Origin: Chitinophagaceae bacterium
Lineage (GTDB): Bacteria > Bacteroidota > Bacteroidia > Chitinophagales > Chitinophagaceae
Direction of reading: 5' to 3'
Length of the DNA: 5,420 bases
Assembly: GCA_003151295.1 (NCBI GenBank)
Contig: PLXD01000250.1
Span: 6,802 to 12,221 of the forward strand
Positions 1-5,420 of the stretch are shown piece after piece. The position numbers and the translations under genes were made by a program. Position 1 is the stretch's first letter; every line of letters begins with the position of its first letter. The notes beneath the pieces are model-generated. The model saw only the letters and a list, made by a program, of their open reading frames with translations, searched no databases and was not told the origin of the DNA.

Positions 1-2070
1 TATGCAGATTCCACCCTGTTCCGCGTATTCACCCTCCCGATGATCGGGGGTGATCCCGCCACAGCATTAAAGGAACCTCATACAGTCGTAATCACGGAAA
101 AAATAGCCCGCAAATATTTCAACAGTACGGATGTCGTGGGCCGCAGCCTGCTCATCAATGATACCGTCAATTATAAGATCACCGGCGTGATCGCGGACCT
201 GCCGGCCCAATCGCACCTGAACTTCGATTTTTTCGTGTCCCTGTCCGGGTCGGCGGAGAGCAGGAATTCGGAATGGCTGAGCAGCAATTTCAATACCTAT
301 ATATTGCTGAGAAAAGGGGCCGACCTTAAAAAGATGGAAGCCAGGCTCGGTGAGATGGTCGATAAATACATCGCCCCCCAGGTAGGATCCGTCCTGCATA
401 CTTCCATGGAAGATCTTACCAAAGGCGGGAACTTCATCCGGTATATCCTGATGCCGCTGACCGATATCCATTTGCTTAGCAACAAGCAGTTCGAACTGGG
501 TCCCAACAGCTCCATCGAATATGTTTATATCTTTTCCGCGATCGCCGCATTCATCCTGCTGATCGCCTGTGTCAATTTCATGAACCTGTCAACGGCGCGT
601 TCAGCCAACCGGGCGAAAGAGGTCGGCATCCGAAAAGTGCTGGGCTCTTTGCGTGGCCAGCTAATTATTCAATTCATCACGGAATCCATCCTGGTCAGTT
701 TTATCGCCATGCTCCTGGCCTTGGGGATTGCCTGGCTATTATTGCCTTATTTCAACCAGTTGGCCGGCAAAGAAATGAGTATCGGACTGTTTATCAAACC
801 CTGGCTGGCGCCTGTATTGCTGGGGCTGGTCCTCCTGGTAGGGTTGCTGGCCGGTAGCTACCCGGCTTTTTTCCTCTCGGCTTTCCGGCCTGTTCTGGTA
901 TTAAAGGGCACGATCGCTTCCGGTTTCCGGACGGGGCTTTTACGAAATATCCTGGTGGTATTCCAGTTCGGTATCTCGATTTTCCTGATCGTGGGAACGT
1001 CAGTCATTTATAACCAGCTTAGTTATATCCGCAATAAGAAAATAGGATTCGACAGGGACCAGGTGCTGATCATACAAAATGCTTACCCGCTTGGCAACCA
1101 GGCAAGGGCTTTCAGGCAGGATATCCTGGGTCTGACAGGTGTACAGGGGGTCACGATGACCTCATTCCTGCCTACTTCAACCACCCGTAACGATGGGCCC
1201 CTCTTCCTGACCCCCACCCTGGATCAGAAAAGCGCTATCGAAACGCAGAATTGGTCTGTAGACGATCAATATATCCCCGTATTGGGCATGCAGGTAGCGA
1301 CGGGAAGGAATTTCTCCAAAGACTTCCCCTCGGATTCGCAGGCAGTGGTAATTAATGAATCGGCGGCACGACTGATGGGCGTCAAAGACCCCATCAACCA
1401 AAAAATATATGAATTGGAGGATCTGCAAAGTAAGAAGCTGAATATCTATAACATCATAGGGGTCGTGAAGGATTTCAATTTCAATTCCCTGCGTGAGCAG
1501 GTGACGCCCCTGGCCCTCTTCCTCCGGGAAGACAGGGGGAGCATGGCCTTCCGCATCCACAGCGACAATATTCCGAAATTGGTCGCGCAGATAGAAGAGA
1601 AATGGAGGGCGATGGCGCCCACCCAGCCCTTCGGCTATTCTTTCATGGATGATAATTTCAATGCAATGTACAAGTCGGAGACCCGGATGGGCCAGATCTC
1701 TGTATCCTTCTCCGTGCTGGCGATCTTCATTGCCTGCCTGGGATTGTTTGGGCTGGCCGCCTATGCAGCCGAACAGCGCACGCGGGAGATCGGTATCCGG
1801 AAAGTACTGGGCGCCACCATTACCAATATCATCACCCTGCTATCCAGGGATTTTTTAAAGCTGGTGATGATCTCCGTATTGTTTGCCTTCCCCTTTGCCT
1901 GGTGGGTCATGCATAGCTGGCTGCAGGATTTTGCCTACCGGATCACGATCGGCTGGCAGGTCTTCGGACTGGCAGCCTTGCTGGCTGTATTGATCGCCTT
2001 ATTCACAGTGAGCTTTCAGGCAATCAGGGCAGCCCTTGCAAATCCGACGAAGAGTCTGCGAAAGGAATAA
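1..2070 (+). CDS. MacB/FtsX-family ABC transporter permease, 5'-truncated by the window edge
   Basis: This is an inner-membrane permease that would work with a separate ATPase, in the family that includes MacB and LolC/E (mechanotransmission, lipoprotein or peptide export); its substrate cannot be told. The frame is open from base 1, and the residues before the first ATG at 40 (ADSTLFRVFTLPM) are typical of the family's periplasmic core, so that ATG is internal. About 100-120 N-terminal residues with the first membrane helix are missing. Visible in order (window residues): rest of the first MacB-PCD-like domain (1-170); FtsX-type membrane block with helices near 172-195, 220-245, 268-296 and 313-338, containing EVGIRKVLG (207-215); second periplasmic domain (about 339-565); second FtsX block with helices near 570-595, 620-640 and 660-680, containing the repeated EIGIRKVLG (596-604). 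The end NPTKSLRKE is the usual family C-terminus. Such permeases often occur as tandem paralogues in Bacteroidota. No frameshift is seen. Confidence 0.95.
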   Translation, partial: YADSTLFRVFTLPMIGGDPATALKEPHTVVITEKIARKYFNSTDVVGRSLLINDTVNYKITGVIADLPAQSHLNFDFFVSLSGSAESRNSEWLSSNFNTYILLRKGADLKKMEARLGEMVDKYIAPQVGSVLHTSMEDLTKGGNFIRYILMPLTDIHLLSNKQFELGPNSSIEYVYIFSAIAAFILLIACVNFMNLSTARSANRAKEVGIRKVLGSLRGQLIIQFITESILVSFIAMLLALGIAWLLLPYFNQLAGKEMSIGLFIKPWLAPVLLGLVLLVGLLAGSYPAFFLSAFRPVLVLKGTIASGFRTGLLRNILVVFQFGISIFLIVGTSVIYNQLSYIRNKKIGFDRDQVLIIQNAYPLGNQARAFRQDILGLTGVQGVTMTSFLPTSTTRNDGPLFLTPTLDQKSAIETQNWSVDDQYIPVLGMQVATGRNFSKDFPSDSQAVVINESAARLMGVKDPINQKIYELEDLQSKKLNIYNIIGVVKDFNFNSLREQVTPLALFLREDRGSMAFRIHSDNIPKLVAQIEEKWRAMAPTQPFGYSFMDDNFNAMYKSETRMGQISVSFSVLAIFIACLGLFGLAAYAAEQRTREIGIRKVLGATITNIITLLSRDFLKLVMISVLFAFPFAWWVMHSWLQDFAYRITIGWQVFGLAALLAVLIALFTVSFQAIRAALANPTKSLRKE

Positions 2071-2241
2071 AGAGCTTCTCCTTATTTGATCTTTTTGCCA
2101 GGAACGTGGCCGCCATTCTGGTGAAGGATCACTAGGGCTATTGGCCGATGAACTGAAAAGAGTCATTCCAGAAGTGCAATCTTCCAGTACACTGGAACGC
2201 GATATGCGCGGCCTGCGTTCGGAATGAATAAATTCATTCCG
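2071..2241. other. Convergent intergenic region with a short open frame of possible gene-remnant origin
   Basis: This gap separates the permease from the oppositely oriented beta-barrel gene. On the + strand a frame is open from 2090 to a TGA at 2225-2227 without an ATG near its beginning; its later part reads LGLLADELKRVIPEVQSSS. That wording loosely resembles the segment (x-x-LLAxxLKxxIPEVE) found early in the periplasmic domain of FtsX-type permeases, so it may be a scrap of a decayed paralogue. A second frame (2073-2135, ending ARNVAAILVKDH) precedes it and would need a frameshift to join. The resemblance is from memory, and the stretch may be plain noncoding DNA. Confidence 0.2.
2220..2241. 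terminator. Perfect 9-bp hairpin between convergent genes, possible bidirectional terminator
   Basis: The arms CGGAATGAA (2220-2228) and TTCATTCCG (2233-2241) are exact reverse complements around a TAAA loop. The hairpin directly abuts the stop codon of the - strand beta-barrel gene (2242-2244) and lies 150 bases beyond the permease stop. Its position between convergent genes fits a shared terminator. However, neither side has a run of T, and the stem is only moderately GC-rich, so it is not a standard intrinsic terminator and might instead act as an mRNA 3'-end stabiliser. Confidence 0.4.
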
Positions 2242-2958
2242 CTATAACCGAACGCCAAATTTATAGGCCAGCGAAATGGAAAAAGCGCTGTTCTTTAGAT
2301 TATATCCGGATCCCGTATAAGCCTTTATCAAACCGTTGCTGATAGCGGGTATCAATTGTAAATGCTTCCATTCCAAACCGGCCAGGAAACTATAACCGAA
2401 ATCGTAGGGGTTAAAGGAGAGATTACTCGGATAGATATCGTTTGTAAATTTTATATTGTTATCAATGACCTGCACAGGCGGGGGTCTAAAAGCATTTCCA
2501 TTATAAGTTGGGGAATCGTATCCTTTTTGGGTGCCCCATAATCCCCTCGACACATATAATCCTGCACCGGCAATGACATGGAATGAACGGCCCAGCTTAA
2601 TTTTATAAAGCAGGTTCACGGGAAGACGCAGGTAATATAATCTTAGGGTAAATTCCTCGGTAGACCGGCCGCCGCCGGGATTCACATTATTATTAACAAT
2701 ATGGGCTCCGTTCCCGAAGTATAACAAGGCCGGTTCCAGGAACCAATTTTTTCCCAGGGGGATCTCTGCCGCCACTCCCGCATGGAAAGAATTTGCGGAT
2801 GAATTCTGATCCCATCCATCATAGCCCCCCCCAATTTCCGGTAAGCTTGCATCATTGTAACCGGCCAGCACTTTAAATCTGATTTGTGCGGCGCAGCCTA
2901 TGGATAAAAGGCTCAAGGTGCAGAAAATCAATCCTTTCATACAGCATATTTTTTTCAT
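2242..2958 (-). CDS. Outer-membrane beta-barrel protein, PF13568-like (OmpA/PorT-type barrel)
   Basis: This is a small exported barrel protein of unknown specific role, probably sited in the outer membrane. From the ATG at 2958 it is 238 residues. An alternative ATG at 2940 gives 232 residues and has a more A-rich leader (AAAAAAATATGCTGT). Both give a good signal peptide, with hydrophobic core LIFCTLSLLSIG and probable cleavage at AA-Q. The open frame reaches back to a GTG at 3096, but those extra 46 residues are not signal-like and would bury the signal peptide. The mature part shows alternating aromatic/hydrophobic strands typical of the family: FKVLAGYNDASL at the start, FHAGVAAEIPLGKNWFLEPALLY, LRLYYLRLPVNLLYKIK, FHVIAGAGLYV, FGYSFLAGLEW, and a last strand FSISLAYKFGV ending near the C-terminus. 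The Cys in LSIGC does not fit a canonical lipobox. The region is visibly richer in A+T than the permease. It may be the last gene of the - strand run, though the 143-base gap before it could hold its own promoter. Confidence 0.85.
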   Translation of the reverse strand: MKKICCMKGLIFCTLSLLSIGCAAQIRFKVLAGYNDASLPEIGGGYDGWDQNSSANSFHAGVAAEIPLGKNWFLEPALLYFGNGAHIVNNNVNPGGGRSTEEFTLRLYYLRLPVNLLYKIKLGRSFHVIAGAGLYVSRGLWGTQKGYDSPTYNGNAFRPPPVQVIDNNIKFTNDIYPSNLSFNPYDFGYSFLAGLEWKHLQLIPAISNGLIKAYTGSGYNLKNSAFSISLAYKFGVRL

Positions 2959-3012
2959 GACAGGGGAAAAGATCGGATCGTTGCACCGCGTCGGGAATGT
3001 TTTGCAGCTACC

Positions 3013-3022
3013 TTTGATCAAA
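3013..3022. promoter_or_regulatory. 10-bp perfect palindrome upstream of the beta-barrel gene
   Basis: TTTGATCAAA reads the same on both strands and lies 54 bases upstream of the 2958 start, in the 143-base gap after the esterase gene. It is flanked by CC on one side and TGG on the other, so the symmetry nearly continues. Position and symmetry suit a dimeric regulator site. A 10-bp palindrome can arise by chance, and no second copy is visible in the window. I found no convincing Bacteroidota promoter pair (TTTG and TAnnTTTG, about 19 bases apart) around it. Confidence 0.2.
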
Positions 3023-3101
3023 TGGAAAATCTCAGCGGAATGGCACAACCTGGGCTGGTATTGCTGGGCATTGTATTGAACAAAAGATAAGCCCACTCAA
3101 C

Positions 3102-4097
3102 TCATTGGTGTTTTCCGGAAAGAATCTTTTCAAACTTATCTTTTTTGTTCTCATACACGATAAAACCGGTTATCCTGCCTGCCGGGCTTTTACTAAATTG
3201 AATATCCAAAGGCATATTTTCCTGTATGAAAAACAGGGTGTTTGAAGCAGGTTTTAATTCGAAAGTTTGCTTACCCCTTATTTTGGCGAATAATTTATCC
3301 TGATCGATACTGACGTCTACCGTATCCCTTTCCGGGCCTGCATAGGTCCCGGTATATTCTTTCAAAAGTGAAACATTAATGGGTATCTCTTTATATGTGA
3401 ATTTTTTCTGCTGTAGCAGCCATTGATACAGGCTGTCATTTTCATAGGTCACCGTCCAGCTATTATGCCCCAGATCCGGGTAAACGGTGAATCGTACCGA
3501 AGGATTGTATTTCTTCAATGCATCAACCATTATTTGATCCCTTGCGATCGCCACGGTGCTGTCTTTTGCACCGTGAAAACACCATACCGGCATATTGCGG
3601 AGTTTCCAGATATCTGCGGTATCGCCACCTCCGCAAATCGGAACAACAGCTGCAAATTCTTCCGGGTGTTTGATAGCAAGTACCCAGGTACCGAATCCGC
3701 CCATACTGAGCCCGGTCAGATAAATACGATCCGGGTCGACCCGGTAGATCCGTTTGCACTCCTGCAGCAAAAAATAAAGATCATCTGCATTCCATCCGAA
3801 TTGAGCCTGTGGCGCTTGCGGTGAGACGACAATAAAAGGGAATTTTTTGCCCTGTTCGATCAGTTTCGGTGGCCCGTGCACTTTTACTTTCTCCAGGTCG
3901 TAGCCACTTTCGCCGCTTCCATGCAGAAAGATCATCAGCGGCCACGTTTTGGTGCTGTCGTCTTTATAACCATCCGGGAGAGAGAGGAGGTAATCGACCG
4001 GCCTCACCACTTTTTCATGGGTTTGCTGAGCATTTACCCGGAAGTACAGGGCGAAGCATATCAAGAAAAAGAAAGCTGTTTTGATTATTTTGAGCAT
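3102..4097 (-). CDS. Exported alpha/beta-hydrolase (predicted esterase/peptidase, COG4099-like) with C-terminal DUF3471-like beta domain
   Basis: This is a serine hydrolase, probably periplasmic or secreted, acting on ester or possibly peptide bonds; the substrate is unknown. From the ATG at 4097 it has 331 residues. The frame extends to a GTG at 4121, but the ATG places the signal peptide (MLKIIKTAFFFLICFALYF, cleavage near NA-Q) at the very N-terminus. The hydrolase domain spans about 28-232: oxyanion motif LHGSGE (58-63), nucleophile elbow GLSMGG with Ser131, a probable acid Asp179 in HGAKDSTV, and His211 in DLGHNSW, giving a complete triad. The stretch VDPDRIYLTGLSMGGFGTW is characteristic of the 'predicted peptidase'/phospholipase-carboxylesterase group. 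Residues about 244-320 (LLKEYTGTYAG ... ITGFIVYEN) form a small beta domain like the DUF3471-type C-terminal module often attached to beta-lactamase-like and esterase proteins in Bacteroidota. It is 100 bases downstream of the nucleoside-hydrolase gene on the same strand, possibly co-transcribed. No Shine-Dalgarno sequence is seen. Confidence in the family is high, in the substrate none. Confidence 0.9.
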   Translation of the reverse strand: MLKIIKTAFFFLICFALYFRVNAQQTHEKVVRPVDYLLSLPDGYKDDSTKTWPLMIFLHGSGESGYDLEKVKVHGPPKLIEQGKKFPFIVVSPQAPQAQFGWNADDLYFLLQECKRIYRVDPDRIYLTGLSMGGFGTWVLAIKHPEEFAAVVPICGGGDTADIWKLRNMPVWCFHGAKDSTVAIARDQIMVDALKKYNPSVRFTVYPDLGHNSWTVTYENDSLYQWLLQQKKFTYKEIPINVSLLKEYTGTYAGPERDTVDVSIDQDKLFAKIRGKQTFELKPASNTLFFIQENMPLDIQFSKSPAGRITGFIVYENKKDKFEKILSGKHQ

Positions 4098-4176
4098 GGC
4101 GTTCAAGGGATGATTTGTCACATCCTCAGTTTCAAGATAATGATTTTATAGCTAATTATCCGCTGAACGTTCTGGC

Positions 4177-4200
4177 TAAATCCTATAATTGAGGGATTTA
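4177..4200 (-). terminator. 7-bp hairpin overlapping the nucleoside-hydrolase stop codon
   Basis: TAAATCC (4177-4183) and GGATTTA (4194-4200) are exact reverse complements with a 10-base loop. On the - strand the stem starts with the TAA stop codon (4198-4200) itself. No T-run follows, and the stem is AT-rich, so it is at best a weak attenuator or 3'-end structure between the nucleoside-hydrolase and esterase genes. Confidence 0.2.
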
Positions 4201-5268
4201 ATTATCTTCACCGGGACTAACGTACAGGCAACTACTATGAGGAAGATTAGGCTGATGCATAATCAACACGTCGATCAGATCCTGCACTTCCGAAGCCGGT
4301 TTGTCCGCGACAAGGTACGACTGTCCTTTCCCCGTTTCCAGCCAGGTATTGCTGCCATCGGCCGCTACCTGCATCCGGCCCTCTTTCACCGTATAAAAAC
4401 GCCTGTAACCGCTGAGGGCCACCAGCACCGCCGTCTCGTCCCAACTCATTCTACCCAGGTGGTCTTCGTCGGCCAGGGGGAGACAAATCCGGAATACATC
4501 CTTGACCGGGCTGTTTTGAATACCTTCATTCCGGACCAAAGGAAGACCGCATTTTATATTCTGGCCGATCTCGAACCCGCTGAATAGAACAGGCGAAGGC
4601 CAGTTGGCAAAAACATATTGGGAAGCGGGAGCATCCTTAAACACATTGAACTCCCTGCCCGAAGGAAACTTGCCCGCCATGGATACCAGTCGTCTTACCT
4701 TTTTCCGGACCAGCTCCAGCCCGTTCAGCCGGGAATAATCATCCGGACCGGAATGGAGAAGGCCCGATAGGTTGGTCAAAAAGCCCACCGTGATGATGAT
4801 CACGCTTTCATCCGGCTGCTTCGACAATATCTTTCTGTACAAGATGACGGCATCGGGTACTTCGCTGTTCAACTTGATAGCATGGGGATACTTCGCCAGC
4901 AGGCTGTCCGTCCAATGCTGCGAGTCGCGCTGGTCAACGGCATCCCCCTTTGGCACACCGATGGGTATCCCCGGACGGTGAAAGTAGGTATTGAACAGGT
5001 TGAGCACAGCGGCAACGCCTTCATACTTATTACTGGCCATTGTCGCCAGGATATTCACCTTTCCAGTGTCCGCAAAAGCATGCAACAGGGCGATCGCCCC
5101 CACATCATCATAGTCGGGCCCCATATCGGTGTCGAAAATGACCGGCAAAACCATGACTTTCTCTACGATCCCTTCCCCCCTCTGGTCCAACTCCTTCGAA
5201 CTTTTTTGGGAAAACCCGAACCGACAGCTTGCCAGGAAAAGAAAACCAAGGAGTAATTTTTTTAGCAT
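4198..5268 (-). CDS. Secreted or lipid-anchored nucleoside hydrolase family protein (IUNH superfamily)
   Basis: Members of this family split N-glycosidic bonds of ribonucleosides, releasing base and ribose, with an Asp-bound calcium ion. The protein has 356 residues from the ATG at 5268. The N-terminus LKKLLLGFLFLASC is an export signal; LASC (Cys15) fits a lipobox, while cleavage after GFSQ by signal peptidase I is the alternative. The hydrolase fold starts at about 40: VIFDTDMGPDYDD (43-55) is the family's metal-binding Asp cluster in the DTDxGxDxDD form; VGFLTNLSGLL (161-171) corresponds to the GPLTNL motif; REFNVFKDAPASQYVF (205-220) matches the conserved E-F-N segment (Glu206, Asn208); SWDETAVL (275-282) holds the late metal-ligand Asp277. 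The usual active-site His before that Asp is Trp276 here, and the usual Asn eight residues before the EFN Asn is Lys200, so activity on standard nucleosides is uncertain. It lies 54 bases downstream of the glycine-rich gene and probably shares its transcript. The family call is firm; a role in nucleoside salvage is inferred. Confidence 0.9.
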   Translation of the reverse strand: MLKKLLLGFLFLASCRFGFSQKSSKELDQRGEGIVEKVMVLPVIFDTDMGPDYDDVGAIALLHAFADTGKVNILATMASNKYEGVAAVLNLFNTYFHRPGIPIGVPKGDAVDQRDSQHWTDSLLAKYPHAIKLNSEVPDAVILYRKILSKQPDESVIIITVGFLTNLSGLLHSGPDDYSRLNGLELVRKKVRRLVSMAGKFPSGREFNVFKDAPASQYVFANWPSPVLFSGFEIGQNIKCGLPLVRNEGIQNSPVKDVFRICLPLADEDHLGRMSWDETAVLVALSGYRRFYTVKEGRMQVAADGSNTWLETGKGQSYLVADKPASEVQDLIDVLIMHQPNLPHSSCLYVSPGEDN

Positions 5269-5294
5269 ACTCGTATACAGCGTTTATAGTTCAG

Positions 5295-5326
5295 TAGTTT
5301 AAAAATCTGATACTCTAATAGTTTAA
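5295..5326. repeat. Short direct repeat TAGTTTAA in the gap before the nucleoside hydrolase
   Basis: TAGTTTAA occurs at 5295-5302 and again at 5319-5326, 24 bases apart start to start. The second copy overlaps the stop codon of the upstream glycine-rich gene. In this AT-rich 54-base gap such repeats may be chance; no promoter could be assigned to it. Confidence 0.2.
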
Positions 5327-5420
5327 TACTCACCGCCTGCACCGCCGCCGCCGCCCGAACCGCCGCCGAATTTAAAATCATTTCCTGCCTGCGTCCCGGG
5401 TGTCCCGGGTGTCCCGGGCG
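5323..5420 (-). CDS. C-terminal end of a glycine-rich protein with Gly-Thr-Pro repeats (5' part outside the window)
   Basis: On the - strand an open frame enters from the right edge and ends at TAA (5323-5325). It encodes PGTPGTPGTQAGNDFKF followed by GGGSGGGGGAGGEY and stop. The first part is a collagen-like Gly-Thr-Pro triplet run that evidently continues beyond the window; the second is a flexible poly-glycine tail. Of the three - strand frames, the frame one base on stops early, and the third gives an Ala-rich reading with no recognisable features, so this one is preferred. Codon use (GGC/GGT for Gly, CCC GGG ACA repeated) makes the run an exact 9-base DNA repeat. Only about 31 residues are visible, so the protein's function cannot be named. 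It is a likely upstream operon partner of the nucleoside hydrolase, 54 bases away. Confidence 0.6.
   Translation of the reverse strand, partial: PGTPGTPGTQAGNDFKFGGGSGGGGGAGGEY
5393..5418. repeat. Tandem 9-bp repeat (GTCCCGGGT) coding for Gly-Thr-Pro triplets
   Basis: Three near-perfect copies of the 9-mer GTCCCGGGT run to the window edge, the last visible one ending CGGGC in place of CGGGT. On the - strand each unit encodes Pro-Gly-Thr in frame. Nine-base units change length without breaking the frame, so copy number may vary between strains. The full array size is not visible. Confidence 0.75.

Noticed and set aside
40..42. ATG at 40 as the permease start
   Set aside because: The frame is open back to base 1 with family-typical residues, and a start here would remove the first membrane helix required for this family.
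67..515. - strand open frames opposite the permease
   Set aside because: The permease frame is continuous and family-typical there; the antisense products are low-quality and match nothing I know.
2062..2096. Terminator right after the permease (AAGGA...TCCTT followed by a T-rich stretch)
   Set aside because: The stem is only 5 bp with a 12-base loop, and the T-rich stretch is interrupted and offset from it.
2959..3096. N-terminal extension of the beta-barrel protein back to the GTG at 3096
   Set aside because: It would place about 46-52 non-signal-like residues before a clear signal peptide and use a GTG start, while ATGs sit directly at the signal peptide.
3423..4151. Several + strand open frames opposite the esterase
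   Set aside because: They are shadows of the esterase coding frame, whose triad and signal peptide leave no doubt about the strand.
4098..4197. A Bacteroidota promoter before the esterase (TATCTTGA as a -7 element)
   Set aside because: It matches TAnnTTTG only partly, and no TTTG/TTG lies at the expected distance upstream; the AT-rich inverted repeat GATAAT/ATTATC there is too weak to call.
4189..4587. Open frame on the + strand opposite the nucleoside-hydrolase gene
   Set aside because: It lies antisense to a gene with clear family motifs, and its own translation has no recognisable domain or signal.

Overview
The window looks like an ordinary stretch of chromosome from a Bacteroidota bacterium, most likely of the Chitinophagaceae or a close relative. 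Three things point there. The permease is of the large two-FtsX-domain type typical of that phylum. There is a PF13568-like outer-membrane beta-barrel protein. Start sites lack Shine-Dalgarno sequences, and the exported proteins carry short signal peptides ending in A-Q or S-Q. This is a family-level impression and not a species assignment.

Layout: positions 1-2070 (+ strand) hold the C-terminal part, about 689 residues, of a MacB/FtsX-family ABC transporter permease whose start lies upstream of the window. Positions 2071-2241 are a short convergent intergenic region with a perfect 9-bp hairpin and a small open frame that may be a gene remnant. From 2242 to the right edge everything reads on the - strand. 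In transcription order this is: the extreme C-terminus of a glycine-rich protein with Gly-Thr-Pro repeats (5420-5323), a secreted nucleoside-hydrolase-family protein (5268-4198), an exported alpha/beta-hydrolase esterase or peptidase with a small extra C-terminal beta domain (4097-3102), and an outer-membrane beta-barrel protein (2958-2242).

The gaps between the four - strand genes are 54, 100 and 143 bases. The first two could belong to one transcript; the third is long enough for its own promoter. The three complete - strand proteins all carry export signals, so the block is concerned with the cell envelope or periplasm. The hydrolases could work in extracellular or periplasmic nutrient scavenging (nucleosides, esters), but nothing in the sequence ties them to one shared substrate. 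I see no RNA gene, CRISPR array, insertion sequence, phage gene or recognisable defence system. The most useful leads are modest: unusual active-site positions in the nucleoside hydrolase, the repeat-ended glycine-rich C-terminus at the edge, and hairpins abutting two stop codons.
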